DNA of 64,000 nucleotides from Ureibacillus thermosphaericus (GCF_012396605.1 NZ_JAAXPW010000005.1:1-64000); one strand, 5' to 3'. Shown: positions 8,795-18,692, counted from the stretch's first letter. Notes: a model not told the origin generated them from the letters alone. Made by a program: numbers and translations.

Positions 8795-10348
8795 GTGATT
8801 AGTTTGGAGAAAAAGCAATTAGTACTGATTGAGTACAATCAGCACAATATGAGCCAACGTCAAATTGCAGAAAAGCTCAAAATGTCTCGTAATACCGTAA
8901 AAAAATACATTGAGCAAGATCTAGCAGCTAGACAACAAGACACAAGGAATTTACCAATTACAGATAATTACGTTACGTCTCCAGCATATAAAAAGCGTAA
9001 TGGAAAAAAGAGAGCTTTAACAAACACAGTGATGAAACGTATTCGCGAAATGATGAAACAGAACAAAAATAAGCGTGAAGTGAATATGCATAAGCAACAA
9101 TTAAAGATTATTGATATACATGAAAAACTTTTAGACGAAGGTTTTAAAATTGGCTACACTACGGTTCGCAACTTCGTGAATCGTGAGGAAAAGAAGGAAA
9201 AAGAAGTCTTCATTCGTCAAGAGCCAACAGCTGGTCGTGAAATTGAGTTTGATTGGGGAGAAGTAAAATTATTCATTGACGGTAAGCTAAGAAGTCTTTC
9301 AATGGCTGTATTTACGTTAGCCTATAGCAATGATCGTTATGCCCGACTCTATGAATCGGAAACAATGGTTTGTGTACAGGATGCACACGTAAAATGTATT
9401 GAAGCCTTGGGCTTCGTACCGAATGTTTTTACATACGACAATATGCGTACCGTCGTCAAAAACTTTATTGGTTACGACCGCTTTATTACCGACGGTATGA
9501 AAAGTTTATCTTTGCATTATCATTTTCAGATTCGACTTTGTCAGCCTCGTAAAGGCAATGAAAAAGGCCACGTAGAGCGAAGTGTAGAATATATACGCCG
9601 GAAAGCATTTGCGCACCGTGATACGTTTACTTCTTTAGAAGAGGCACAGGAATATTTAGTTTCGATCATCGAAAAATTAAATCAACGTCCTCATTATTTG
9701 AAGGAGAAAACACATCATGAATTGATGTTGGAAGAAAAAGCTGAACGTGCTGGTAGCTTAACAGCTGCACCATTCGATCCGGCAGAATTAGTAGAACTAC
9801 GTGTGGACAAATATAGTACTGTTACCTATCGGCACAACCGATATTCTGTACCTGAGGGGCATGTAGGAGAATATATTAAGTTAAAAGCTCGTGCTGAGGA
9901 AGTGCTTCTGTTTAGTGAAGGTGAATGTATCGCAAAGCATAAACGAAGCTGGCAAGTGCATGTCTGGGTGATGAATATTTACCACTATTTAAACACGCTA
10001 CAAAAGAAAAAAGGTGCCTTAGCCCAAAGTGAATGTTTGAGCCAAGCACCAAAACAAATAAAAAATATCTACCAACGTTATTATATCGGAAATGAAAAAG
10101 ATTTTCTAGAGCTGCTTGTTTATACCAAAGAACGAGATTGCCTAGCAAGAGTATTAGAAGTCATTACTGAACTAGAAAAGAACCCTTTGGTTCAACTAAC
10201 AACTGAAAAAATCATTTTCTTAGCAGAACAATCAGCGGAAGTACGTACTGTTCTAACTGGCCAAGATGATGTCGCCAGCCAATCCTTAGATAATCTCTCT
10301 TCATTAGCAGCGTTATTTCATTCTAAAGGAACAGGAGTGGTTCATTAA
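8795..10348 (+). CDS. istA: IS21 transposase IstA
   Basis: IstA is the DDE transposase of the IS21 family. The 517 residues show an N-terminal helix-turn-helix (NMSQRQIAEKLKMSRNTVKKYI, residues about 16-40), an integrase core with candidate catalytic acids in EIEFDWGEVKLF, FTYDNMRTVV and GNEKGHVERSVEYIRRK, and a C-terminal beta-barrel-like region. The GTG start follows AGGAGGA at 7 nt. Its TAA overlaps the ATG of istB by one base (TAATG), the usual translational coupling in this family. Confidence 0.95.
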   Translation: MISLEKKQLVLIEYNQHNMSQRQIAEKLKMSRNTVKKYIEQDLAARQQDTRNLPITDNYVTSPAYKKRNGKKRALTNTVMKRIREMMKQNKNKREVNMHKQQLKIIDIHEKLLDEGFKIGYTTVRNFVNREEKKEKEVFIRQEPTAGREIEFDWGEVKLFIDGKLRSLSMAVFTLAYSNDRYARLYESETMVCVQDAHVKCIEALGFVPNVFTYDNMRTVVKNFIGYDRFITDGMKSLSLHYHFQIRLCQPRKGNEKGHVERSVEYIRRKAFAHRDTFTSLEEAQEYLVSIIEKLNQRPHYLKEKTHHELMLEEKAERAGSLTAAPFDPAELVELRVDKYSTVTYRHNRYSVPEGHVGEYIKLKARAEEVLLFSEGECIAKHKRSWQVHVWVMNIYHYLNTLQKKKGALAQSECLSQAPKQIKNIYQRYYIGNEKDFLELLVYTKERDCLARVLEVITELEKNPLVQLTTEKIIFLAEQSAEVRTVLTGQDDVASQSLDNLSSLAALFHSKGTGVVH

Positions 10349-11100
10349 TGGACAAGCAAAAAGAAATGATTGATATGTGCAAAGAATTACGTTTACCAAG
10401 TATTCGTTCTTTACTTGAACAGGAAGTCTTACTTGAACAATATACATCGCCAGCTGAGTTTCTTTATTTCGCTTTAAAACAAGAAATGGAGGATCGTTAC
10501 GTACGAGCAAAAGCTAACCGAATTCGATTAGCCAATTTTCCAGAGAAAAAACTGTTAGAAGAATTAGATGTAGAGGCACTGCCGCAAAATGCGGCGGTCC
10601 GCCTTCCTCATTTGAAAGAGCTAAAGTTTATTCAGGACAAGCAGAATGTGTTATTAATTGGCTCACCTGGTACTGGTAAAACCCATCTTGCGATTGGATT
10701 AGGAATCGAGGCCTGTTTAGCAGGCTATAAAGTGTATTTCACGAGTGTAGCCTCACTTGTGAATCAATTAAAGGAAAGCCGTTCCGCAAGAACGTTACGC
10801 TCGTTTGAATTGAAATTTGAAAAGTATGATTTAGTCATCATTGACGAACTTGGCTACATTTCGTTCGATAAAGAAGGAGCAGAGCTTCTGTTTACGCACT
10901 TATCGTTACGTGCCGGTCGAGCAGCAACGATTATTACAAGTAACCTCACATTTGAACGTTGGGAAGAGGTCTTCCATGATCCAGTTTTAACCTCAGCGTT
11001 AACCGATCGACTCACGCATCGTGCACACATCATTAACATGATTGGTGGATCTTACCGAATTTTAGAAACGAAAGAATGGATGGAACAGAGCAACTTTTAG
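10348..11100 (+). CDS. istB: IS21 helper ATPase IstB
   Basis: IstB is the AAA+ ATPase that assembles on target DNA and recruits IstA. The 250-residue protein has Walker A GSPGTGKTHLA at about residue 108, Walker B DLVIIDELGY at about 165 and a DnaC-like sensor region SNLTFERWEEVF. Length and order are normal. The last codons lie 47 bp inside the right inverted repeat end of the element. Confidence 0.95.
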   Translation: MDKQKEMIDMCKELRLPSIRSLLEQEVLLEQYTSPAEFLYFALKQEMEDRYVRAKANRIRLANFPEKKLLEELDVEALPQNAAVRLPHLKELKFIQDKQNVLLIGSPGTGKTHLAIGLGIEACLAGYKVYFTSVASLVNQLKESRSARTLRSFELKFEKYDLVIIDELGYISFDKEGAELLFTHLSLRAGRAATIITSNLTFERWEEVFHDPVLTSALTDRLTHRAHIINMIGGSYRILETKEWMEQSNF

Positions 11101-11150
11101 TGGCTCACATTTTAATTAACAATTGGCTCAAATTTAACTTGCGAAATACA

Positions 11151-11565
11151 AAAATGTTCGTCATTAAATAAATTGATCACTTTTATATTGTTAGAAATAC
11201 AGCAATTTTTGGTCACGACACTCGTTTATAACGTGAAATGGACTAACAATGTTTACAGAAATAACTTGTTACGCAATTTTAAGTAGGTAGGAACACCACA
11301 AAAATACTATGCAATTTAATGTGACATTTTGAAGCTGTGTTTAATGATTTAATCATCAAAGACATGGTAACAAGCTGTTGTTTAATACGTTAACGTCCCA
11401 TGAAAGACTTTCTCTTCTTTTACTTATTATGGATATCACATTCTTTTTTAATTAAAACTTAAATCTGTGATTTTAAAAAATAAAAAACAAAGATCCCCTG
11501 ATTAATTTTTAAATATCATGAATAATTGGTTATTATTTACAATGTTAAAATAATATTTATTATTG
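11151..11565. other. AT-rich spacer between IS21 and the helicase gene
   Basis: I see no gene, tRNA fragment or clear terminator here. No repeat of the ssrA 3' end is present, so there is no sign of a tmRNA-targeting integrase element. It probably includes the original DNA downstream of ssrA plus the 3' flank of the helicase gene. Confidence 0.5.
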
Positions 11566-14286
11566 TTATTCATTCTTCAGAAAATATACATCTTTTTTCC
11601 AATCTGATGGCTTTATGCTGTTCAAAACTTTGTGTTCCACCTCTGGTGTCCAATAGATTTTCAGTTTATTTCTTGCACGAGTAATAGCAGTATAAAAGAT
11701 ATTATGGGTTATTAACTCGTCGATTTCGTCTGTTATAACGATTTTAACAGAATTATATTCTAGACCCTGAGCTTTATGGATTGAAACAGCATATGCAACT
11801 TGAAATGGAACGATCGCTTTTGAAGAGTCATCGTCATCTTCATCTGTACTTTTTAATTTATTTACACAAAAACGTATTATAGAATTTCCGTTATTAGTAT
11901 AATCCAATAATTCAAAATCTTGATTGAAAGCATCTATCTCATTTAACGATTTGTCGAGTTCTATATCAAATTGAATGCGCTCAGAAATCTTTCCACGATC
12001 AAGAATTTCAATTCCAACAATTCGTCCTTTCATATTATTATAAATTACTGGTTCAAAACGTTTTGATTCATTGAACAAAATCGGGTCATTAACTTTATAC
12101 TGTTGAATTCCCCAAGATATCGCGGGGTTTGGATTGCTTTGTTGTAAAAATCGATTTATGTTATTAATTCCGTAAAGTCCATCATAGTTAAGACAAAGAA
12201 TAATTTCGTCATCTTCTGCAGGTGTGAAAATAGAACTGTCCAAGGAAGTGGAATATTCTTGGCGAGTAATTAATTCAAGTATAGTATCATCCATTTTACG
12301 AACTTTTTCCCATAATGTAAGAAGTGCTGAATTTTTACTTCTATAAGGCTTAGTTAATTCAAAGACCGAAGTTTTAGGAACAAATGCTTGTGCAACACTG
12401 AACCAATTTCCAAATCTTATAGATGATATTTGATAAGAGTCACCAACTAATATTAATAAATTAAATGTGGCTTTGTTAAGAATTTCTCTCATATCACGGT
12501 TACTTACTGTACTACATTCGTCTATTATTAGTAAATCATAGTCATTAGTATTCCTCTGATTTATAAGAAACTTTGTAATTGTTGAAAATGTACATTTCGA
12601 AGCTGTAATTTTCCGTTTTAAATTATCTACAGCAGGATTTGTTTGTGCTAAAAAAAGTTTTCTCTTATCTGCAAATAAATGAGCTAAATGATTAATGAAA
12701 GTAGATTTGCCTGTCCCCGCTGAGCCATATACTAAAGCTACTCGTGAACTTTCGAACATACGAATTAAGGCTTCTTTTTTTTCTTCGCAATCGATAACAT
12801 AATTAGAATCATTTAACCATGCCTTTACGGAGTTTGAATAATTTTGGATTCCATTTTTTGATAAGTTTTCAAGTTTATTAATAATGAATTTGGTATCATT
12901 TTTATATCCATTTATAATAATGTGACTATTTTTTATAACTAATTTGCTATTTTCAAGATGTCCATGCCATAGAGTAGAGTTATATTTTTCAACAAGTGAT
13001 GGTAAATTATCAAATCTAACTATTTCCTTTATGGGTGTAAAAAGCTGCCCTTTTATTTCAGTATTGTTCCTTACTAATCGAGCAAGCAATTCATGTTGTC
13101 GTTGAGTGGCATCGATACAATAAAATAAATCTCCTAATTTTGGGTTATGTTCTACTAGAGAGAAATTAAAAGGAATTCTATCGAAAGGTAAGCAGCTATT
13201 TTTTGCATAAAGTCCAGATAAATTATCATTTGGATATGTATCTAATTGTTTCTTTATTATTTTGTTTCTCATATGAAAAAGTAAATATTTTAGAAGGTTA
13301 CTACCTGAGGCATTTGCTTTTATTATTTCACGACAACGTTCCAAGTCATTGAAGAAAATAATTTCTTTAGATCGTTGTGTTGCTTGTAGCTTTACTTTTT
13401 GAAATTCTTTTTCTGGAAAGTCAATGAGTTCTGTTAAAGTAAATCCTGTTGATGTTAAAAATCGTGAGATTCCAAGTTGTTCAGAATAGCCAGTCTTAAT
13501 ATTTGTTCCTCTAATTATCCTAGTAAAATTCTTAAACTCACAATCTCTAATTGCAACTTCCCAACCTACTATAATAATTATGGGCATTGTTTTACCAAGG
13601 ATTTCAATACTATCGTAGTCCAAGGAAAACTTCACAGCATAATTATCTGTTATTTCTAAATTTGTAAAAGCAATAACCCGATCAAACTTACTGGCATAAT
13701 CGACAGCTGGTGTAAAAGTCACTTCATAGTAAATACGTTGATCAACAAAAAAAGGCTTAATTTTTTGAATATAATATTTCTCGGAATTTTCAACCTTTTT
13801 TATGGTGTGTTTTTCTATCTTTTTAGCAATTTTTTCATAGTATTCTTGTAATGTTGAATTATTGTTCAATGGAAATTTATCAAGGTTACTAAGAACTTCC
13901 AGAGAAAACTTTTCATATAGCAGTTTCTTAATTTTTAATAAATATTCGTAATATTTCAACATTAAACGCTCAGAATTTTCTTCGTCAAGTGTATAATGTG
14001 AAGCCACTATCTGCAAATAATCATGAAACCGTCGTAGCACTTTCAAATCACCACGAGATTTTACAAAATCAATAGCTTTACATATATTTTCATAACTATT
14101 TTCTATGTCTTGACCGTTAGCATAAAATTTTAACATAATATGCTCTACAAAGTTGCGTAATTGAGAAAGAATATCTTGAGAAATCTCGCCTCTTGAAAAA
14201 GTACCATAGGTGTCTATGTGACGACAAATTGCATTATCTATTATTAAAATCTTTTTATCAATTGGTAATAATGTTTCTAAGTGCAA
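11566..14286 (-). CDS. RecD/UvrD-like SF1 helicase with N-terminal HEPN-like motif
   Basis: This stand-alone protein of 906 residues has an SF1 helicase in its C-terminal half: Walker A YGSAGTGKSTF (about 518-528), motif II LLIIDECSTVSNRD (about 580-593), motif III VGDSYQIS, motif V/VI-type AVSIHKAQGLEYNSV (about 827-841) and YTAITRARNKL (about 862-872). The first 500 residues are not a recognised helicase part. Residues 1-120 look all-helical and carry RNFVEH at 44-49, matching the RNxxxH form of the HEPN ribonuclease motif. The TTG start is preceded by GAGGTGA. It is flanked by IS21 and unusually AT-rich DNA, suggesting transfer. A role in defence is inference only. Confidence 0.75.
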   Translation of the reverse strand: MHLETLLPIDKKILIIDNAICRHIDTYGTFSRGEISQDILSQLRNFVEHIMLKFYANGQDIENSYENICKAIDFVKSRGDLKVLRRFHDYLQIVASHYTLDEENSERLMLKYYEYLLKIKKLLYEKFSLEVLSNLDKFPLNNNSTLQEYYEKIAKKIEKHTIKKVENSEKYYIQKIKPFFVDQRIYYEVTFTPAVDYASKFDRVIAFTNLEITDNYAVKFSLDYDSIEILGKTMPIIIIVGWEVAIRDCEFKNFTRIIRGTNIKTGYSEQLGISRFLTSTGFTLTELIDFPEKEFQKVKLQATQRSKEIIFFNDLERCREIIKANASGSNLLKYLLFHMRNKIIKKQLDTYPNDNLSGLYAKNSCLPFDRIPFNFSLVEHNPKLGDLFYCIDATQRQHELLARLVRNNTEIKGQLFTPIKEIVRFDNLPSLVEKYNSTLWHGHLENSKLVIKNSHIIINGYKNDTKFIINKLENLSKNGIQNYSNSVKAWLNDSNYVIDCEEKKEALIRMFESSRVALVYGSAGTGKSTFINHLAHLFADKRKLFLAQTNPAVDNLKRKITASKCTFSTITKFLINQRNTNDYDLLIIDECSTVSNRDMREILNKATFNLLILVGDSYQISSIRFGNWFSVAQAFVPKTSVFELTKPYRSKNSALLTLWEKVRKMDDTILELITRQEYSTSLDSSIFTPAEDDEIILCLNYDGLYGINNINRFLQQSNPNPAISWGIQQYKVNDPILFNESKRFEPVIYNNMKGRIVGIEILDRGKISERIQFDIELDKSLNEIDAFNQDFELLDYTNNGNSIIRFCVNKLKSTDEDDDDSSKAIVPFQVAYAVSIHKAQGLEYNSVKIVITDEIDELITHNIFYTAITRARNKLKIYWTPEVEHKVLNSIKPSDWKKDVYFLKNE

Positions 14287-14496
14287 TTAGAATCACCTCT
14301 AATAAAAATATTTAAATAACGTTTAAGAATTAGGAAATTAACAAGAAATATAGAATATTATGGAATATTATATGAAAATTGTAAATATATTATTCTATTT
14401 GTTAAGGTGAAATCCGTTTTTCGCTATAAGATAGAACCTGAATTTTCTTTGTTTTTAAACTTTTAATTTGTAGGAGAATAATTACGTAAAAAACAC

Positions 14497-14525
14497 TTGC
14501 ATTTATGCTAAAGACCGAATATTAT
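14497..14525 (+). promoter_or_regulatory. Probable promoter of the purine permease
   Basis: TTGCAT (14497-14502) and TATTAT (14520-14525) are separated by 17 bp. No purine riboswitch core was found between it and the start codon. Confidence 0.55.
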
Positions 14526-14569
14526 TAATTCTGTTGTTTTAAATGTTCGTATTTAGGGGGCTGAACTTT

Positions 14570-15871
14570 TTGTTTCGACTACAAGAAAATAATACTACTG
14601 TAAAAACTGAAATTTTTGCAGGTTTAACAACTTACTTAACAATGGTATATATCGTTATCGTTAACCCTTCGATTCTAGCGATTTCTGGTGTTCCTAGTGA
14701 ACAAGTATTCACAGCGACAATTATTGCGGCAGTATTTGGTACATTATGGTTGGCGCTATTTGCCAATTATCCAATTGCAATGGCTCCGGGTATGGGGCTG
14801 AATGCATTCTTTACGTTTTCGGTTGTCCAAGCGTCTAAAGGCGAAATTGACTATATGACAGCATTTTCTGCTGTATTTGTAGCGGGTATTATTTTCTTTA
14901 TTATTAGCTTAACGCCTTTACGACAAATGCTCGTTAAAGCCATACCGAATAATTTAAAATTAGCTATTACTGCTGGTATCGGTTTATTCATCGCTTTCAT
15001 TGGTATGCGATCAGCAGGCATCGTGACAGATGACGAAGCGACATTAGTCCGATTAGGAGATTTATCAAGCCCTATGGTTTGGTTAACAATTGTAGGGGTT
15101 CTAGTTACGGCTATTTTCATGATGTACCGTGTATTCGGTGCAATTTTCTGGGGTATGATTGTCACAGCAATCCTCGCTGCATTTACTGGTAATTTAAATT
15201 TCGATGGTGTTGTTTCAATGCCATCATTACCAGAAGGGATTTTAGTATGGAATCCAATTGAAGCCTTTGGCGATGTCATTAAATATGGCTTATATGGGAC
15301 AGTATTTTCATTCATTTTAGTTACATTGTTTGACACGACAGGTACGATGATTGGCGTTGCGAAACAAGCGGGTATTTTAAAAGATGATAAATTGCCACGA
15401 GCACGTCAAGCTTTCCTTGGTGATTCGATGGCAACAATCATCGGTTCAATGTTTGGTACAAGCCCATCAACAGCCTATATCGAATCTTCTTCTGGTGTAG
15501 CAGTAGGTGGACGTACTGGATTAACGTCGTTAGTAGTTGCAGGGCTATTTGTCATTACCTTATTCTTCTCGCCATTAGCAGCTACATTAGCAAGTGTACC
15601 TGCTATTACTTCTCCTGCCTTAATTATCGTGGGTAGTTTAATGATTGGTGTTGTCCGCCATATCGAATGGGATAAAGTAGAAGAAGCATTTCCAGCATTT
15701 TTAGTAATTTTAATCATGCCATTAACGTCCAGTATTTCAGATGGTATTGCATTCGGGTTTATTTCTTACCCATTATTTAAGTTACTGAAAGGTAAGGGTA
15801 AAGAGGTTCATCCATTACTTTACTTCTTTGCGATTTTATTCATTATCCTGTTAGTAATTATGTCTCATTAA
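14570..15871 (+). CDS. NCS2/AzgA-type purine permease (PbuG/PbuO-like)
   Basis: This is a polytopic membrane protein of 433 residues with about 12-14 hydrophobic spans, importing guanine/hypoxanthine or adenine by proton symport in the characterised relatives. AzgA-branch signatures are TEIFAGLTTYLTMVYI at the N terminus, MAPGMGLNAFF near residue 80, VTLFDTTGTMIGVAKQAG near 250 and GTSPSTAYIESSSGVAVGGR near 300. The TTG at 14570, 8-9 nt after AGGGGGC, is preferred over the ATG at 14543, which has no ribosome site. Substrate choice within the family is not determined. Confidence 0.9.
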   Translation: MFRLQENNTTVKTEIFAGLTTYLTMVYIVIVNPSILAISGVPSEQVFTATIIAAVFGTLWLALFANYPIAMAPGMGLNAFFTFSVVQASKGEIDYMTAFSAVFVAGIIFFIISLTPLRQMLVKAIPNNLKLAITAGIGLFIAFIGMRSAGIVTDDEATLVRLGDLSSPMVWLTIVGVLVTAIFMMYRVFGAIFWGMIVTAILAAFTGNLNFDGVVSMPSLPEGILVWNPIEAFGDVIKYGLYGTVFSFILVTLFDTTGTMIGVAKQAGILKDDKLPRARQAFLGDSMATIIGSMFGTSPSTAYIESSSGVAVGGRTGLTSLVVAGLFVITLFFSPLAATLASVPAITSPALIIVGSLMIGVVRHIEWDKVEEAFPAFLVILIMPLTSSISDGIAFGFISYPLFKLLKGKGKEVHPLLYFFAILFIILLVIMSH

Positions 15872-15877
15872 TAATTA

Positions 15878-15910
15878 ATAGCCTCTCATTCCGCGAGAGG
15901 CTTATTTTAT
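15878..15910 (+). terminator. Terminator after the purine permease
   Basis: The stem GCCTCTC/GAGAGGC with loop ATTCCGC is followed by TTATTTTATT. Confidence 0.8.
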
Positions 15911-16264
15911 TGGTGTGATAGAATGAAGGGCAAATTTTGTTGTTGAGTGGCTTTCACTTGGTAAAATGATTGCCAAGTTGCTTGAAATAAAAAGCTTTTA
16001 ATACTCTGGAAGGAGAGGGCTTATAAAATGAAATGAGAAATTCCCAATTAGATGTTCAATGTTCAGGAATATAACAAACGGATGATCAATTAAATTCAAT
16101 AGGCTAAACTGCAAGAGGAAAACAATGTTTTAGTATGAAATAGTTTCTTAGTTGTAGACAAAAATTTAAAAGATAGAATAAAGTTTTTTGTTGTAAACGA
16201 ATCAAAATAAGCATGGATGCAATAAAAAATTTCTGATCATGCTTTAACTAAAATATGGAGATTG
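15911..16264. other. Spacer upstream of the MATE gene, possible decayed gene
   Basis: A good ribosome site (GGAGAGGG near 16011-16018) precedes ATGAAATGA, which stops at once. Frames downstream are all interrupted by stops. The best short stretch near the end reads SFLVVDKNLKDRIKFFVVNE. This may be a degenerate small gene, but no family is recognised. Confidence 0.3.
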
Positions 16265-17641
16265 ATGAAGATGCAAAATAATCAAATATCATTAACAAAA
16301 TCAATGATTTTCTTTCTAATTCCTGTTGCGTTTTCAAGCGTAATACAATCGTTAGGACAAATCATTTCAACAATAATAGTTGGACAAACTTTAGGTGAAG
16401 AATCACTAGCAGCTATATCAGCATTCTTTCCTCTACTGTTCCTATTAATATCTTTTGCGATAGGCGTTGGGTCTGGGAGTTCGATATTAGTAGGTCAGGC
16501 ATTTGGTGCTAAAAATATAGAGAAGCTAAAGGAAGTTGTTGGGGTTACTATTGGATTAACACTATTAATATCTGTAGTAGTTGCATTCGTTGGTGGCTTT
16601 TTCACAGAGGGTATTTTGAAATTAATGGGTACACCTGAAAATATTTTAGAAGAAAGTGCAAGCTACGCAAAAATATTATTTGTTACATTACCAATTATGT
16701 TTTTATATATGTGTTATACAACATTTATTCGTGGTACAGGAGATTCAAAAACACCTTTAATCTTCTTAATTGTAAGTATTATTGTCAATGTTGTATTGTT
16801 ACCAATACTAATGTTTGGTTGGTTAGGGCTACCTGCATTGGGATTAGATGGTGCAGCTTATGCCTTTGTACTTTCAAACTTAATAACATTTATATTACTA
16901 CTGCTATACTTATCAAAAACTGGTCATATCATTAAATTAGATAAAGAAACAATCAAAAATATCCGAATTAAAGGGGACTTAGTAAAGAGTTTACTTAAAC
17001 TAGCGATCCCTTCTAGTATTAGTATGATTGCAATTTCTATGGCAGGGATAGCAGTAATATACTTTGTTAATCGATATGGTTCAAATGCGACTGCAGCGTA
17101 TGGAATTGTGAATCAAATTGCAAGCTATGTTCAAATTCCTGGTATGTCAGTTTCAATCGCAATATCAGTGTTTGTAGCGCAAGCCATAGGAGCGGGGAAG
17201 CAAGAAAGCATAGAGAAAATTACCAAATTGGGGTTAAAGTTAAGTTATCTATTTGGAGGAATTCTAGTAATTGTTGTCTATTTATTTGCTGAACCTATCT
17301 TAAGAGTATTCTTAACAAGTCCAGAAACAATTGCTCTGGCAAAAGGCTTAATGTTTATTTCTTTTTGGAGTTATTTATTATTAGCTCATGTTCAAGTAAT
17401 CTCTGCGACAATGCGTGCAACAGGGACAGTACTATGGCCAACTGTTATTTTAATCTCAACAATTTGGCTTATAGAAGTTCCATCTGCATATTTATTATCA
17501 ACTCATACTTCACTTGGTATTTTTGGAATATGGCTAGCTTATCCGATATCATTCGCTGTGAATTTAATTCTGCAATATTTGTACTATAAACTTGTTTGGA
17601 AAAAGAAAACAATCACAGCTTTAGTATCTAGTGATCATTAG
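16265..17641 (+). CDS. MATE-family multidrug/Na+ efflux transporter
   Basis: This is a membrane protein of about 458 residues with 12 hydrophobic segments in two homologous halves. It has the MATE layout IPVAFSSVIQSLGQIISTIIVGQTLGEESLAA in TM1-2, IGVGSGSSILVGQAFGAKN in the first half, and VSIAISVFVAQAIGAGKQES at the matching place in the second half. Relatives export cationic drugs in exchange for Na+ or H+. The ATG at 16265 is 4 nt from GGAG and the ATG at 16271 is 10 nt away; either could be used. It is monocistronic, followed by a strong terminator. Confidence 0.9.
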   Translation: MKMQNNQISLTKSMIFFLIPVAFSSVIQSLGQIISTIIVGQTLGEESLAAISAFFPLLFLLISFAIGVGSGSSILVGQAFGAKNIEKLKEVVGVTIGLTLLISVVVAFVGGFFTEGILKLMGTPENILEESASYAKILFVTLPIMFLYMCYTTFIRGTGDSKTPLIFLIVSIIVNVVLLPILMFGWLGLPALGLDGAAYAFVLSNLITFILLLLYLSKTGHIIKLDKETIKNIRIKGDLVKSLLKLAIPSSISMIAISMAGIAVIYFVNRYGSNATAAYGIVNQIASYVQIPGMSVSIAISVFVAQAIGAGKQESIEKITKLGLKLSYLFGGILVIVVYLFAEPILRVFLTSPETIALAKGLMFISFWSYLLLAHVQVISATMRATGTVLWPTVILISTIWLIEVPSAYLLSTHTSLGIFGIWLAYPISFAVNLILQYLYYKLVWKKKTITALVSSDH

Positions 17642-17730
17642 AATTTTCAAAGAGTTCTTCAAGAAGTATAAAAAATGGTTGCCATAATTTTACTTAACTA
17701 AAATAGTACAAGTGATGATAAAAAAGGAAT

Positions 17731-17778
17731 AGAGGCAGATTTAGTCTCCAAAAGTGTAGATTAAATCCTGCCTCTTTG
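17731..17778. terminator. Bidirectional terminator between convergent genes
   Basis: AGAGGCAGATTTA pairs imperfectly with TTAAATCCTGCCTCT, followed by TTTG on the plus strand and preceded by an A-rich run (TTTTTAT on the minus strand). It lies between the MATE gene and the convergent lipoprotein gene. Confidence 0.7.
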
Positions 17779-17814
17779 TATTGATGAATTAAAATATTAA
17801 GCTAGAAACATCCT

Positions 17815-18330
17815 TTAACTCTCTTCAACGTTTATAACGAGTTCCTCAAAAAATTGATCATTAAAATATATTTTTAATTTCCATAATCCACTTGAAGGGA
17901 ACATCATATTAGATGGAATATGGGAATCTGCACCGTTATGTGGGCTAATGGAAACATCAGAATATTGCCATACTGCATTATTGCCAAATAACAAAACAGG
18001 ATGTTCTTTTCCATCTTCATCAATACCAACTACTTTAAAATCACCGCTGATTTTATCTTCCTCTCCCCAGAAATGCCACATATATTTATCCGGTTTATTC
18101 GCAATAAACTTTGTTGCGACTGCTTCACCTTCGTTACCAGAACCGACCAAAATTCCCACCTTACCTTCTTTCCCAATCAATACATACTCACCCTTTGTCC
18201 CGTCATGAAAAGTAACGGGTAATGAAAAAGTAGGGCTTACCTCTAACTTTTTGTTATCATCAACATTTTTACAACCGACAAGAGTCATTAACAATAGTAC
18301 AGAAATCAACATAATGATTTTGTTCTTCAT
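17815..18330 (-). CDS. Lipoprotein, DUF4871-like
   Basis: The 171-residue product has a lipoprotein signal with lipobox TLVGC (Cys at residue 20), so it should be anchored on the outer face of the membrane. The mature part contains FHDGTKGEYVLIGKEGKVGILVG, YMWHFWGEE, and a C-terminal SSGLWKLKIYFND segment like an immunoglobulin-like strand pair. This arrangement resembles the DUF4871 proteins of Bacillus, whose function is unknown. The ATG is preceded by GGAGGGGAGAAAT; the longer upstream frame is not used. Confidence 0.7.
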   Translation of the reverse strand: MKNKIIMLISVLLLMTLVGCKNVDDNKKLEVSPTFSLPVTFHDGTKGEYVLIGKEGKVGILVGSGNEGEAVATKFIANKPDKYMWHFWGEEDKISGDFKVVGIDEDGKEHPVLLFGNNAVWQYSDVSISPHNGADSHIPSNMMFPSSGLWKLKIYFNDQFFEELVINVEES

Positions 18331-18692
18331 ATTTCTCCCCTCCATATCAGCTAAAATCAAACTGGCACCTTCGTTACGATAGACGTATTTAATAAAGGAG
18401 GTGTTTCAATAAATAAATAAACTTTTACAGAATGGAAACTACTTCGTTTACTGCCTCACAGAAACAGTTCGTTAACCAGGTTGCGTCATTCAAACTGCTC
18501 TTGTTAAAATTTCCTCTAAATGAAAATATTGCATTAAACAGGTAAAATTAAAGTTAGAATTACTTACATTTATTCTATATGGCCATTACGAATGAGTTCA
18601 ATATAGTTTATAAATAAATAATGGAAAAATAAGTTTTATATTGACGAGGAAGACGTACAATCAAAAGTTTTTGAACTTCTTAAAAAGTTGTA
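18331..18692. other. Spacer before the chemoreceptor relic
   Basis: There is no intact gene. A short plus-strand frame near 18638-18692 reads WKNKFYIDEEDVQSKVFELLKKL and then stops, possibly the end of an old gene. The missing front half of the adjacent chemoreceptor is not present here. Confidence 0.3.

Larger units (their letters stand above)
8696..11150 (+). mobile_element. IS21-family insertion sequence, complete
   Basis: The element contains istA and istB. Its ends form related inverted repeats: left TGTTTTTGTTAAGCTAAAAA, continuing TGAGCCAC; right (minus strand) TGTATTTCGCAAGTTAAATT, continuing TGAGCCA. Each end has a second internal copy of the AAATGNGAGCCAC box, the multiple-repeat architecture of IS21 ends. 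No perfect target duplication is obvious; aaaattg precedes and aaaatg follows. Both genes are intact, so it may be active. It sits 14 bp beyond the intron. Confidence 0.9.

Noticed and set aside
14287-14569. Possible purine riboswitch before the purine permease
   Set aside because: The conserved purine-aptamer core sequences were not found; only a plain promoter is visible.
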